The notes beneath the pieces were generated by a model that had not been told where the DNA came from, searched no databases, and saw only the letters and a list, made by a program, of their open reading frames with translations. 58,851 nucleotides of DNA from Methylobacterium sp. WL119 (GTDB lineage Bacteria; Pseudomonadota; Alphaproteobacteria; Rhizobiales; Beijerinckiaceae), in assembly GCF_008039875.1 (NCBI RefSeq), contig NZ_VRUU01000021.1, positions 1 through 58,851 on the forward strand. Reading direction: 5' to 3'. How positions within the stretch are numbered: the first letter of the stretch is position 1; every line of letters begins with the position of its first letter. The position numbers and the translations under genes were made by a program. Of the stretch, positions 26,694 through 36,299 are shown in pieces.

Positions 26694-27497
26694 TCAGGCA
26701 AAGGGCCGGAGTGTTGGTGGCGGCCCGTCATAAATCGGAAGCATCACATTCCAGTCGCCGTGATGCTGCAACCGCTCCATACGCGAGCCATTGCGATAGC
26801 CCCAGGCACCAAGCATGCGCCCTATATAGTCGAGCTCGCCCTGACGCTCCAACGACTTGAAAACATGCAGATGCGGAAAGCCGTTGCGTCCCCCGGGCAT
26901 GGCAATGCGATGACTCTCGACGATTGCCCAAACATTGCTGATATGTGGATAACCTCCATCGACGGTCTCGAAAGCAGTCTTGAGTGTGTAGCCGATCGCG
27001 GCAAGGTCAATCATTGGCTCGGCCTCGTTCATCAGGATGAGAAGTCCACCGGCATTCGGGAGACGCAGCCGCGTCTTGATAGCGCCGATCTGGTCGTTGG
27101 CTTTCTGGAGATGCCGTCGCACGGCACGTCCCGCCATATCGACCATCATCTTGGAGATGGCATCGCGATCGCGAAGCTTCTCGATGACATCGGAGATGCC
27201 CAAGGTGCCGAATACGATCGGTGCGTCGCGCCGGGAAAAGCGTTCCCTGAGTCGCTGCTCGGTCCGATCCTGCGGGCTTGCGTTCAGGGTCTTCAACTCA
27301 GCGACCAAGCCACGCGCTCCGAGCAGATAATCGGCCTTGGTGTTTGAGCCGTTGATCTGATCGAATGCAGCGCTGTCGAGAGACTCTGTCGAACTATCAC
27401 CCTCCAAAAAATCGATCAGGCGCGCTTCGAGCCCGCCTGCGGGCTTTGCGTCCGCGGCAAAGGCGAGAAGATCGATATAGAGCTTGTCGACAGTCAT
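26694..27497 (-). CDS. Hypothetical protein with PD-(D/E)XK-like nuclease motif
   Basis: A 267-residue protein of unknown family. The segment ADYLLGARGLVAELKTL has Asp56, Glu67 and Lys69 in the D-x(n)-ExK arrangement of restriction-endonuclease-like folds, after a mostly helical start. The C-terminal half (GYTLKTAFETVDGGYPHISN, HLHVFKSLERQGELDYIGRM) has no recognisable motif. It stands alone between an orphan binding protein and mobile remnants, 1.2 kb before a large antiviral-type gene on the other strand. A defence or DNA-processing function is plausible but unproven. Confidence 0.6.
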   Translation of the reverse strand: MTVDKLYIDLLAFAADAKPAGGLEARLIDFLEGDSSTESLDSAAFDQINGSNTKADYLLGARGLVAELKTLNASPQDRTEQRLRERFSRRDAPIVFGTLGISDVIEKLRDRDAISKMMVDMAGRAVRRHLQKANDQIGAIKTRLRLPNAGGLLILMNEAEPMIDLAAIGYTLKTAFETVDGGYPHISNVWAIVESHRIAMPGGRNGFPHLHVFKSLERQGELDYIGRMLGAWGYRNGSRMERLQHHGDWNVMLPIYDGPPPTLRPFA

Positions 27498-27548
27498 GTT
27501 GCATCATAGCCCAGCATAGCTAATCATCCAACCACGAGCGTAACATCG

Positions 27549-27638
27549 TTACGAATGCGGCTCCTTGATATGATCGCGTCCCTCGTGCTGCAGGCGGGAG
27601 CGGATCGCCCAGATGTAATCCGGCTTAAACGGCGGTTT
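27549..27638 (-). pseudogene. Fragment of a tyrosine-recombinase-type integrase
   Basis: A short frame reads KPPFKPDYIWAIRSRLQ and then HEGRD, like the N-terminal part of integrases that begin with a K-P-x-x-IWAIR-x-RL segment. It then stops after a few residues. Nothing else of the gene is visible nearby. Confidence 0.35.
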
Positions 27639-28653
27639 GGGGCCGAGAAGGAGGCTGGGGTTCCAGGGTCGGCGAGGGTGTGGCTTTTGTGGCGGGAATG
27701 TCGCAGCTCCGATTGAGGAGTCTCCAGTATTTTGCCCTGACCGTGCCCCTCCCACGCGCCTCTGTTGCGCGCCACCACCAGACCTTGTTCTTCGGCCAGG
27801 AATCAGACCTTCGGTTCGGTACCCAATCGAAGCATGTTGTTCGCACTTCAGTTCCAGGCGCCAGCGAAGCTCCAAAAGCCCTGGATCCGCTGCCCTTTTT
27901 GGGAGCTTGGGCAGCCCTTTTACCGAATGCTCGATCCGGTAGGGCCACAGTCTTCGATGTAGCGCCTGTGTTTGGTTTCCGGGATCGGTACGACATCTGC
28001 GCCCTATGCGAGCATCTAGTACAGCAATAATTGTGCGAAGCTACAGTCTTTGCCGGGCGCGATTGTCTCCAATCTCTCAACCAGCAACACGTCGCATTCC
28101 TTCCTATCGGCCTGAAACCGCGTATTGCCACACCGCCAATCGCCTTCGGCAAGATCGTCGGTGCTCGATTCAAGGGTTGCGACCTTGTTCCAGCTAGGCG
28201 ATGACTGTGTCGATTATCTCCCGGTGAAGGCTCGGGCGGTCCCGGCTTATACGCCGGGCAGGGTACGAGGAGGGCAATGCGGATCTCCGCGGCAGGCCGG
28301 CCCGGAGCCCCTCTCCCGACCCTCAACCTGTCGCTCCTCCCCGGCCCGCCCTTGGCTATGTCAGCGGGTCAGATGTTTCTTCGGAGCGAACCCCCAGCGA
28401 CAAGCCCTCACCCGAAGCGCCGCGCTGCCGGCCACGGTGGCGCATACATGCCGGCCATTTTGACAAACCCTTATCCGGCAGCCTCTTTTTCTGCCTTCAC
28501 GTTGTGCATGTAGCCGTTCCCGCGTATCACCACGCCGTACCGACAAACGACGTTCGCGTCTCAACCTTTTAACGGAAAGACCGGGCAACTTCGTTTCTGC
28601 ATTTTCCACGATACAAATAGCCCTAGAATTTAGTCGATTTATTGTGCCCAAAA
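27639..28653. other. Kilobase without an intact gene
   Basis: Open frames on both strands are irregular and low in recognisable features. The last 130 bases before the large gene are AT-richer and should contain its promoter. Probably mobile-element debris. Confidence 0.4.
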
Positions 28654-31600
28654 ATGAAGAAGCAAAATTTCTTTACGCCAGGAAATCTGTCTGATCTCGT
28701 TCCGCAGGGCGATGCGGAGCGACAAGCCGTGGACTCGCTGCGCGGCTATGCTTATCAAGTGCTGGCCAGCGCCGTCGCATGGATCGACATTGGCGAAAAT
28801 AGCCAGATATTCTTAGAAGTTGCGGAAGATTACGCCGTTGTTGCTGAGCAAGTCCTGAACGGCGTCCAGGTCAAGGATACGGCCGCATCGGGTTCCGTCA
28901 CTTTGAACACCGCCACGATACGCGATGCGGTGGCGTCTTTCGTCGATCTTGTGAAGCGCAATCCGAGCGCGACTGTAACGTTCCGGTATTTGACCACCTC
29001 GCCCTTGGGCACTGAACGGGCCTTGGGCGACCGGATCGACGGAATGGCAGGTTTGGAGTATTGGCGACGCGCTGCGGCGGGTGCCGATCCGGCGCCGTTG
29101 CGGATCCTGCTCGAAAGCGAAGCTTTCCCAAAGTCGGTCCGGGAATTCGTCCAGTTTCGGGACGACGCTCGACTGCGTTCCGAGCTGCTGCAGCGTATAC
29201 AGTGGGATTGCGGACAGCCGGGCTTCGCCGATTTGCGCCTGGAACTGGAAGAGCGTCTGGTAATCGTCGGCCGCGATCGCTTCAGTCTACCTGGGGCGGA
29301 CGCGCGCCGCCTCGCTGACATCCTGGCCTTTCGCGTTTTGGCCAAGAGTGTTCTCAAGGAGCCCGAGCGACGGGTGCTCAGGAAGGCCGAGCTGTACGAG
29401 CTGTTGGAGGAAGCTGCGGAAGTGTCGCTTCCCCGGACGGCTTTCGCCGCGATGCTGGCGCAAGCGGCGTCCGGCATGGCTGGCGGCTCCGCGGGGGCGG
29501 GCGGCCCGGCCGCCGTGGTCGTGGCCGGTGATCCGAGCTGGATGATCTCCAGCCGGACGCTCGCGCCGCCTAGCCGCTTCATTCCACGGCCCGCCGTGCT
29601 GGACGCAGTATCAAGCGCGTTGGGCCGTTTTGGCACTGTGATCCTCACAGGGGCCAGCGGGCTCGGCAAATCGCATATCGCCCGCGTCGCGGCGGAAACC
29701 CACGCCGACGGGTTCGTAACAATCGATTTCCGTGACGTGGACGCTGCCGAGGCGCGGCATCGGCTGGACATCGCCCTGGGCCGCATCGGCGGGGTTGCTG
29801 CGTCGGTCATTCTCTTCGAGGACCTGAACCACTTCGATGATCCGCAGGTGTCGCGCAGCCTAAGCCGCGTGATGCACGCCCTCCGACACCGCGACCGCGT
29901 TGCCCTGTTCACCTGCTATCGCTCGCCGTCGACGCGCATCGCAGGGATTGTCGGGATCGACCCAGCCAGCATCGTAGCAGCCCCCTATTTCACGGAGGAC
30001 GAATCGCGCGAGCTGGTCGCGGCGCATGGCGGCGATCCCGAGCTATGGGGCCGCCTCGCGCACGTCGCCGGAGGCTGGGGGCATCCTCAGCTGGTCCACG
30101 CCTTCGTGGTTGGCCTCGCCGGACGCAGCTGGCCACGCCACGAATGGCGCGACATCGTGGGTCGCGGCCTGACCAGCGGCGACCTAGATGCCGAACGGGA
30201 AAGCGCCAGGCGGAGCCTGATCGGGGCGCTCCCCGAGCATGCCCGCACGCTGCTGTACCGCCTCAGCTTCCTGATCGGGCGCTTCGGACGCGCGGCAGCG
30301 CTGGCGCTCGCTGAAACCCCGCCGCCCATCCCCCAAGCTGCGGAGGCTTTAGACCTGCTAGTCGGGCCATGGATCGAGGTCGTCACCGCAGACCAGTACC
30401 GCTTGTCGCCGCTGGCAAGTGGCACCGGACGCAGCATGCTGTCCGAGGACGAGCAAGAGCGCTTGCACGCCTCGATCGCTGGCCGGATGCTGGCCGGGCG
30501 CAGCGTGAATGCCAGCGACATCGATTCCATCCTCACGCATGCTTTAGTGGGCAAGGCAGATTCGGTCCTCCTCCGAGTGTCGATGAGCCTGATCACCCTG
30601 CCGGAAGACAAGTTGTCGCTCATCGCGGAAAGTACGACCATTCCGGGCATTATCGAACCGGAACGGTCATTCGGTATTAATCGCACCTCTGTTGCGATCA
30701 TGTTGCGCCTAGCCCAATTCAAGTTGCTGAATGCCGGTAAAGACAAGCCGCGGGCAGCCGCAGCCGCAGCCGCAGCGATGCATGCTGTGCGGCAGATCAA
30801 AGACAAAGATCACCAGAAATTGCTCGAAATCATGGTCCTCAGCACGGTGCTGACGACGATGAGCACGGCTGATTATTTTGATGATTGGCTCGATTGGCTG
30901 CAACGCTGGCAGCTGATGATGTCGGCACCGGGTCCTTTAAGTGAAATCCGGGATGGCTTCGACGAGGCAGCCAGAGCCAGCAACGCACCGACCAACGTCA
31001 TGATTTTTCGCGTCGGCACGGCCCACATCACGACGGTGGAACGGCTGGAAAAGATCATAAATGGCCTCGATGCCTTAAGTCCTGCAGACCGTGGAGATTT
31101 GTTGAGCCCACTCGACCCGTCGCTGGGCAATTACGCGGTGCTGATCAACAGCCCGTGGTCGAGCCGCTCCGCTCAGCCGGACTTCGACGCTGCAGATGCG
31201 GCGGCGCGCTACGCACACATCGCTGAAAAGACAAGGAAGTGGGGAATTCCCGACCTTGCCGCACAGCCATGGATCGCACGCGCGGTCATGCACGACGAAT
31301 TTATGGCCGATGGGGATGGCGCGCTGGCGATCCTAGAGGAGGCAACGAGCGTCTTGGGCGAGAGCCCACCACTCGCTCGCGCGCGGGCGAAAATCTACTT
31401 CCGGCGCAACGATTTTCCGAAAGCGCTGGAGATACTGCATGCCATCGCAGACGTGGTGGGCCACGACAGTCCTGTCGAGCGTGCCTTTGCCCTCCGCGAG
31501 GCGGCCATCAGCGCGGGCAGTTGCGGGGACTGGCCGCAGGCCGAACAATGGTTCCGCGACGCGCAGGCATCGGCGGACGCCGCCCAACTGGGCGACATGA

Positions 31601-32730
31601 CGGCCATGGCGATCGGGCTTGGGGCCGACGCCGCCGCCGCTGCCCTCCGCTGCGGCGAGCCTGCCCGCGCGCTGCGCTGGCTTGCCGAAGCGTTGACGGC
31701 GCTCGCGCCGATTGATCCTGAAGCGTCGTTGCGAACAGCCTATGTCCACCGCGTCGTGCGCCATGCGGTGCTGTGGGCGAAGGCCATCATCGAAAACGCC
31801 GATGTCCAAATCGAGGGGCAACCGATCAGCGTTCCACCCGGCACCTGCAGCAACCCCGATCCTGTCGAGGCGATCAGGCAATTGCCTCTCAGCGAGATCG
31901 ATACGGCTTGGTACACGCTTGCCGAAGCCGAGATCGCGGCGGGCGTCGATGCCGGTATCCTGGAAGGTCTACCCGGACGGCTGGCTGGCGGCCCCATCCC
32001 AATGCTGGAAATTGTGCTGAATAACGAAAAGATGAAGCGCGCCATTCGATCAAGCGATGTGGGATCGTTCACCAGCAACATCACTGCTTTTGTTAGCGCC
32101 AATCTGTATTTGTACGACAACCAACATTCTCTGCGCGAGAGCTTCAGTCCGCTAGCGCCACCCCGCGGACACATGCCGGCGGGCGACCTGACGAGGAATT
32201 TGGCTGAGCAGATGGCCTGCGACGCCATCCTCGCCTTTGGGCTGCATGCACTTTTCACTGCCGACGCGAGGCCCCTTGCGGCGCTTCAGGGAGAATTGCG
32301 GAAGCAGCTTGGCGCGATGCACCCTGGACATACTCTCTTCGGAGACAATACGTTTGACGACGGCGTCGCACTCAGCCGCGCGGTTAGGAAACTACTTGAT
32401 GCCTTCCCGAGTGGATCGCCACCAACGCCTCTGGATGCTTGGCGTTTTGGCTTTCGCTGCTTCGAGCAGCTGAGTTTATCAAATTTCGGGTCGATGCTGT
32501 TTCCGCCTTGCTCCGCATGGCTGCGGCAGCGCTGGTCCTATATGTTGCGCGATCAGCGTTTCCTGTTGAATCAGCCGAGGCTTACAGAGCGGCCTCTTCA
32601 AGAGGTTCTGGCGCGTCCTAACAACAACAAAGCGTTCGTGGCCGCCCTGCTGCTCGCGGGCATCGCTGCTGTCGCCGTCCGATTGCCCGAAAAGTACGTC
32701 GATGATCTCCGGCGGGCAGCTTCGAATTGA
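28654..32730 (+). CDS. Large nuclease-STAND NTPase-helical repeat protein, antiviral Avs type
   Basis: A 1358-residue single-gene system. The N-terminal domain (about residues 15-130) matches the DUF4297/Cap4-like nuclease plan: RGYAYQVLASAVAWI, then the acidic IFLEVAEDYAVV (near 52) and the core NGVQVKDT (near 71). A STAND-type NTPase follows, with Walker A TGASGLGKSHIAR (near 331-340) and Walker B SVILFEDLNHF (near 385). From about 650 to the end the protein is alpha-helical with TPR-like repeats (for example ARAKIYFRRNDFPKALEILH). In known Avs proteins the C-terminal sensor binds a conserved phage protein, causing assembly and DNA cutting that stops phage spread. ATG 28654 is chosen; TTG 28642 is possible. 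No helper gene is adjacent. Confidence 0.85.
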   Translation: MKKQNFFTPGNLSDLVPQGDAERQAVDSLRGYAYQVLASAVAWIDIGENSQIFLEVAEDYAVVAEQVLNGVQVKDTAASGSVTLNTATIRDAVASFVDLVKRNPSATVTFRYLTTSPLGTERALGDRIDGMAGLEYWRRAAAGADPAPLRILLESEAFPKSVREFVQFRDDARLRSELLQRIQWDCGQPGFADLRLELEERLVIVGRDRFSLPGADARRLADILAFRVLAKSVLKEPERRVLRKAELYELLEEAAEVSLPRTAFAAMLAQAASGMAGGSAGAGGPAAVVVAGDPSWMISSRTLAPPSRFIPRPAVLDAVSSALGRFGTVILTGASGLGKSHIARVAAETHADGFVTIDFRDVDAAEARHRLDIALGRIGGVAASVILFEDLNHFDDPQVSRSLSRVMHALRHRDRVALFTCYRSPSTRIAGIVGIDPASIVAAPYFTEDESRELVAAHGGDPELWGRLAHVAGGWGHPQLVHAFVVGLAGRSWPRHEWRDIVGRGLTSGDLDAERESARRSLIGALPEHARTLLYRLSFLIGRFGRAAALALAETPPPIPQAAEALDLLVGPWIEVVTADQYRLSPLASGTGRSMLSEDEQERLHASIAGRMLAGRSVNASDIDSILTHALVGKADSVLLRVSMSLITLPEDKLSLIAESTTIPGIIEPERSFGINRTSVAIMLRLAQFKLLNAGKDKPRAAAAAAAAMHAVRQIKDKDHQKLLEIMVLSTVLTTMSTADYFDDWLDWLQRWQLMMSAPGPLSEIRDGFDEAARASNAPTNVMIFRVGTAHITTVERLEKIINGLDALSPADRGDLLSPLDPSLGNYAVLINSPWSSRSAQPDFDAADAAARYAHIAEKTRKWGIPDLAAQPWIARAVMHDEFMADGDGALAILEEATSVLGESPPLARARAKIYFRRNDFPKALEILHAIADVVGHDSPVERAFALREAAISAGSCGDWPQAEQWFRDAQASADAAQLGDMTAMAIGLGADAAAAALRCGEPARALRWLAEALTALAPIDPEASLRTAYVHRVVRHAVLWAKAIIENADVQIEGQPISVPPGTCSNPDPVEAIRQLPLSEIDTAWYTLAEAEIAAGVDAGILEGLPGRLAGGPIPMLEIVLNNEKMKRAIRSSDVGSFTSNITAFVSANLYLYDNQHSLRESFSPLAPPRGHMPAGDLTRNLAEQMACDAILAFGLHALFTADARPLAALQGELRKQLGAMHPGHTLFGDNTFDDGVALSRAVRKLLDAFPSGSPPTPLDAWRFGFRCFEQLSLSNFGSMLFPPCSAWLRQRWSYMLRDQRFLLNQPRLTERPLQEVLARPNNNKAFVAALLLAGIAAVAVRLPEKYVDDLRRAASN

Positions 32731-32967
32731 CCTATAACTGCTCATGCGGATAGCCGATCGGAGTTTCTAGGCGCCGAAATAACTGGCGCAATGAGCCAAT
32801 GAGCGCGCTTTTCCATAAGCCAGATATTAGATGAAGTTGGGCGTGCCGAATGGTTGGGTTCGACTTCGGCGCCATTCCATGCATTGCCTGAGAGCAGACC
32901 TCTTCGATTTCCGCTATGGGTCATTTTCGACCCTTTGACAAAACATCGGTTGTGCTGTGCGAGTGAC

Positions 32968-34011
32968 TCATTCCCGGCTTGGTCCGACGTTGTCCGCAGC
33001 GAAAGCCTCCCGGACGCCAAGAGGTTTGGGCCATCCTTCGGTGCTGTCGCGGGCAGTCTGGCGTTCCATCTCTGAATTAATCTCGGCGCCTAGCAGGACG
33101 ACGACGATGGAAAGCCACATCCAGGACATCAAGCCAATGCCAGCGCCAAGAGACCCGTAGATGCGGTTGTAGCTGTCGAAGCTTGCCACGTACCAGGAGA
33201 ACACCCCGGACGTGCAGACCCAAAGAAACGCTGCCAGCGCGCTGCCCCAAGTCACCCAGCGCCATTTCGCTCGGCGTCTGCTTGGGCCGTAGCGATAGAT
33301 CAGCGTCAGGCTCAGGCTGACTACGACCAAGATGACTGGCCACCGGACCACGGACAGGATGGTATCGGCCAGTCCCCCGAACCCGAAGCGCGCTAGGATC
33401 GCCGGAAGGACGACCACCACGCTGATCGTCACGAGCAGAAACGCAGCGCCGCCGAGGGTGAATAGGAAGGTCGTGGCGTAGAACCGGATCAGGGTCCGAT
33501 CCTCCCGTTCCCGGTAGATGACGTTGAGAGCATCGAAGAGGGCGCTGACGCCGGAATTCGCGCTCCAGAGCGCAATCAGCAGGCTGATCGTCGAGGTGAG
33601 GCTCAGCGAGCCCGTGCTCCGCGCGGCGATCCGCACGAGCTGCTCGGAGAGCAGTTCAAGCGCGGCGGCAGGGAGGATGTAGGTCAGGAGGCCGACATGC
33701 TGGCTGATCACGTTGGGATCGGAAAACAGCCCGTAGATCGAGACCACGGCGACGAGACCGGGAAACACGGCGAGCAGGGCGAAGAAGGCGACGCCGCCGG
33801 CCGTGGTGAGCACACGATCCTTCGGGAGAGCCCACACGGCGCGCCACAGGATGTCCTTCCATCCTGCCTTCGGAATCTCTGAAGGGCGGCTCGCATCGCG
33901 GCCCCGATCAGGCTCCCGCGCGCGCTGCCGTGCCGTTTCGAGGGCCGCTGCATCCTGCGAGCGCGTGGCAACCGAGCGCCAGTCGTCGCCTTCGTCAACG
34001 TCCTGAACCAC
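32968..34011 (-). CDS. YihY/BrkB-family membrane protein
   Basis: A 347-residue inner-membrane protein with about six helices in the BrkB domain (residues about 70-310): DRVLTTAGGVAFFALLAVFP at the start, then SLLIALWSANSGVSALFDAL, YGPSRRRAKWRWVTWGSALA and SYNRIYGSLGAGIGLMSWMW. Once called ribonuclease BN, the family is now regarded as membrane proteins of uncertain, possibly transport, function. A charged N-terminal tail of about 50 residues precedes the domain. It stands alone; about 110 bases separate it from the peptidase gene to its right on the same strand. Confidence 0.9.
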   Translation of the reverse strand: MVQDVDEGDDWRSVATRSQDAAALETARQRAREPDRGRDASRPSEIPKAGWKDILWRAVWALPKDRVLTTAGGVAFFALLAVFPGLVAVVSIYGLFSDPNVISQHVGLLTYILPAAALELLSEQLVRIAARSTGSLSLTSTISLLIALWSANSGVSALFDALNVIYREREDRTLIRFYATTFLFTLGGAAFLLVTISVVVVLPAILARFGFGGLADTILSVVRWPVILVVVSLSLTLIYRYGPSRRRAKWRWVTWGSALAAFLWVCTSGVFSWYVASFDSYNRIYGSLGAGIGLMSWMWLSIVVVLLGAEINSEMERQTARDSTEGWPKPLGVREAFAADNVGPSRE

Positions 34012-34121
34012 GGCTACGACCCTGCGAGGACTCGGTACCAGTGATCGCGATTTGATCCTGCTGACATCGGTTCAGTCGAAGTCGTAGCAGCGCTCGGCGT
34101 CTGATCCCGCAGGAGTGTCGC

Positions 34122-35012
34122 CTACCGTCGTCCTGAATGGAAGCGGTGGCGCCAGCCCTCCTCCAGCCTACGCTCCTCCGCGCTATCCTCCGGAACGGCT
34201 TTGAGACGCAGCAGGATCATCGCAAAGCCACTCTGCTGGAGGTACACCTGCTCGTCGAGCGACGGCACATGGAGATCGCGCTTCACATCGATCCAGACAT
34301 CAGGACTGCACGCGGCGATGCCGCCCGGGATGCTCGGTTGATGCGAACTGCTGTGAAAGAGCGATTGCTCCGGGACCGGGCTTCCGACGGCACAGACGAT
34401 GGCCGGGAAGGAGAGGCTGCGGTAGCAACGCTGCACTCGGCCATGGCCCGCCACGACGATGGCGATCCGCTCGGCGTGGTACTGGACGTAGGCCCGGGCC
34501 GCCGTCTCCCTACCGACCGCGAAGTCGCGCGCGAGCGCAAGAACGTGCTGCAGATCGGGCTCGTGAAACGCCGTCATAGCCCCCCGCAGCAGGTGCGGAG
34601 GCATCAGTAGAAGGTTGGCAAAGCGGTTGGCCTCGACCTCCCTGCGCTGGCGCTGGTCGCCCGCCTTGGCCGTGATGTGCAGCATGTCGGATTTCTTGCA
34701 CAAGAACCGGTCGGGCTGATCAGGGATGTGGTGCGCCATCAGGAAGTGGCCGAGTTCGTGCGCGATGGTGAAGCGGCGGCGCGGTTCGCCCCCGCGCCTG
34801 GCGAGGATGGTGCCGTCGGACCGCTTCGCGTCGGTGACGAGGCCGCCCTCGAACTCGTCAGTGTCGAGGTCCTCGATCCTGATGATGCCGAGGCACGCAC
34901 ATAGGTCCTGGATCGGCACGGGCACCGATAGATCCGGCTCGGCGTGTAGAATGCGTTTGACGAGCGCCTCCGGCGAGCCCGCGCCCGTAAGATCTATCCT
35001 GCTGATCGGCAT
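34122..35012 (-). CDS. ImmA/IrrE-family metallopeptidase
   Basis: A 296-residue cytoplasmic zinc peptidase. The HEXXH motif is at His85-His89 (RRFTIAHELGHFLMAHH), with the distal Glu in REVEANRFANLLLMP. Such proteins cut repressors or partner regulators on stress or phage signals, usually beside an XRE-type regulator. Here no such regulator adjoins, which is unusual. The C-terminal 120 residues (YVQYHAERIAIVVAGHGRVQ, then LHVPSLDEQVYLQQSGFAM) form a second domain of unknown role. The gene sits in the island part of the window. Confidence 0.88.
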   Translation of the reverse strand: MPISRIDLTGAGSPEALVKRILHAEPDLSVPVPIQDLCACLGIIRIEDLDTDEFEGGLVTDAKRSDGTILARRGGEPRRRFTIAHELGHFLMAHHIPDQPDRFLCKKSDMLHITAKAGDQRQRREVEANRFANLLLMPPHLLRGAMTAFHEPDLQHVLALARDFAVGRETAARAYVQYHAERIAIVVAGHGRVQRCYRSLSFPAIVCAVGSPVPEQSLFHSSSHQPSIPGGIAACSPDVWIDVKRDLHVPSLDEQVYLQQSGFAMILLRLKAVPEDSAEERRLEEGWRHRFHSGRR

Positions 35013-35216
35013 TCATGGAGCCTCTCACATCCCTAAGCCGATTTGTCTGGCTGCCACGCTTCCGCTCTATCGACGCAGGGCCTACCACACGCGATCTGCG
35101 CCATATATTGCCTTAATTGCGCGTCATCCCGAGACGTCAATTGGTCAGCAAGAACTATGATGCACCACCACGAACTCGTTTCAGGCCCGGCGTCGTTGAC
35201 GGTATGGCCAAACGAC

Positions 35217-35381
35217 ATGAGCATTAAGGCGGCGGAGCCAAGGGAGATGCCCAGCCTTCAAGAGGCCCTAGGGGAAGCCCTTAGGGCGCTCAGCGCAGGC
35301 ACCGGGACCCCATGGGTGACGACGAGCGACGGTCTGATTCTGTCGCCAGCCCACCTCAGGGGCATGCTGGATTTAGATTGA
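35217..35381 (+). CDS. Small hypothetical protein
   Basis: A 54-residue frame (MSIKAAEPREMPSLQEALGE, then ALRALSAGTGTPWVTTSDGL). A short helix is followed by a small beta piece. No family is recognised. Upstream in-frame ATGs at 35157 and 35160 could give a longer product; none has a strong ribosome site. Confidence 0.4.
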   Translation: MSIKAAEPREMPSLQEALGEALRALSAGTGTPWVTTSDGLILSPAHLRGMLDLD

Positions 35382-35521
35382 GGTCACCGCGCCTGCTAAA
35401 GAAGGCGCCCGTATTGATGCGTAAGGTCGCCTCGCTGTGATTAACCGGCCTAACCACTGCGCCGATGGTCAACTTCGCGCTCCGGTTGTATATGAGGGTT
35501 CGATTCCCCCCCGGAGACCGC

Positions 35522-35734
35522 ATGCCAACAAACGCTGCCGCCAAAGCATTGCCCGAGGGTGAGATAACGTTCCGCGGTCGGGGGCACGGAGTGCTAACGG
35601 GGCTTAAGCTGCTGCTTAGGGTGTGCCCGCATTGCTCACAGCGAAACGAGCGGCGGGCTGCGGAAAAGGGCTTCTGCCAGTGGTGCGCCTATGTCCCGTT
35701 GATGAGTGACGCTGAGGCCGCCAAGGCGTCATGA
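35522..35734 (+). CDS. Small zinc-ribbon protein
   Basis: A 70-residue protein with two CxxC knuckles (RVCPHCSQRNERR and KGFCQWCAYV) 15 residues apart, the layout of a zinc ribbon. GGAG lies about seven bases before ATG 35522. The N-terminal 35 residues (AKALPEGEITFRGRGHGVLT) are mostly polar. Function unknown; DNA or protein binding is possible. Confidence 0.6.
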   Translation: MPTNAAAKALPEGEITFRGRGHGVLTGLKLLLRVCPHCSQRNERRAAEKGFCQWCAYVPLMSDAEAAKAS

Positions 35735-35804
35735 GGTGGGCCTTTTTACCCGCAAGCGGTGCCTGAGCCTTTAAGAACAAAGCACGAACACCCATATCAA
35801 GTCG

Positions 35805-36299
35805 ATGCTTGGCGACAACTTTTCCAAGGCGCTTGAGATCTTGACCAACGGGGTGTCGGAGGGGGTTCCGAGCTCTTCCGCCGCGACAATGGGCGAGGAT
35901 CTGTCCGCCATCGCTTTACCGCTTATCGAGCGGCAGGATGGCGCGTGGCGCGTGCTGCCTATCGAGGGCAGGTTCGCACTCGTCTACGAGGATGGGAACG
36001 GAGCCTGGAGTGTCCGGCATCTCGCCGCGCACGAACTGAAGATCGGACCTGGCCGGGTTCTGGTCGGTGGCACCGATCAACACCGCGGCGGCTATCGATG
36101 CTTCCGAGCCGACCGCGTCCGACGGCTCAGCGATCGTGACACTGGCGAGCGGATCGAACGCAACATTCTCGATTGGCTCACCCGCCGGGCTGAAGCTACG
36201 CGCCGCAACCGTGCGGCGGCACTTCGCAATATTGCACGGCGGAGCGGGGTGGCGAAATCAGGGGCGCGACCGGTTGGAGGGTGCCATGAGAACGGCTGA
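35805..36299 (+). CDS. WYL-like domain protein
   Basis: A 164-residue protein. Residues about 45-125 (WRVLPIEGRFALVYEDGNGA to GGYRCFRADRVRRLSDRDTG) resemble a WYL-type ligand-binding fold such as those that control phage-defence and stress genes. No helix-turn-helix is seen N-terminally, unlike full WYL regulators. The C-terminal tail is strongly basic (RRAEATRRNRAAALRNIARR). Its end overlaps the start of the next gene by 14 bases, so the two are translated together. Confidence 0.55.
   Translation: MLGDNFSKALEILTNGVSEGVPSSSAATMGEDLSAIALPLIERQDGAWRVLPIEGRFALVYEDGNGAWSVRHLAAHELKIGPGRVLVGGTDQHRGGYRCFRADRVRRLSDRDTGERIERNILDWLTRRAEATRRNRAAALRNIARRSGVAKSGARPVGGCHENG

Noticed and set aside
28830..29912. 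360-codon minus-strand frame inside the STAND gene
   Set aside because: Ser/Arg-rich shadow without features; the plus strand carries nuclease and NTPase motifs.
32742..33020. 92-codon minus-strand frame between the STAND and BrkB-type genes
   Set aside because: No ribosome site or domain, and it overlaps the end of the BrkB-type gene.
35480..35520. tRNA-like T-arm (GGTTCGATTCCCCCC) suggesting a tRNA remnant or attachment site
   Set aside because: No matching 5' acceptor arm or anticodon arm upstream, one mismatch in the stem, and the following GGAG serves as ribosome site for the zinc-ribbon gene.
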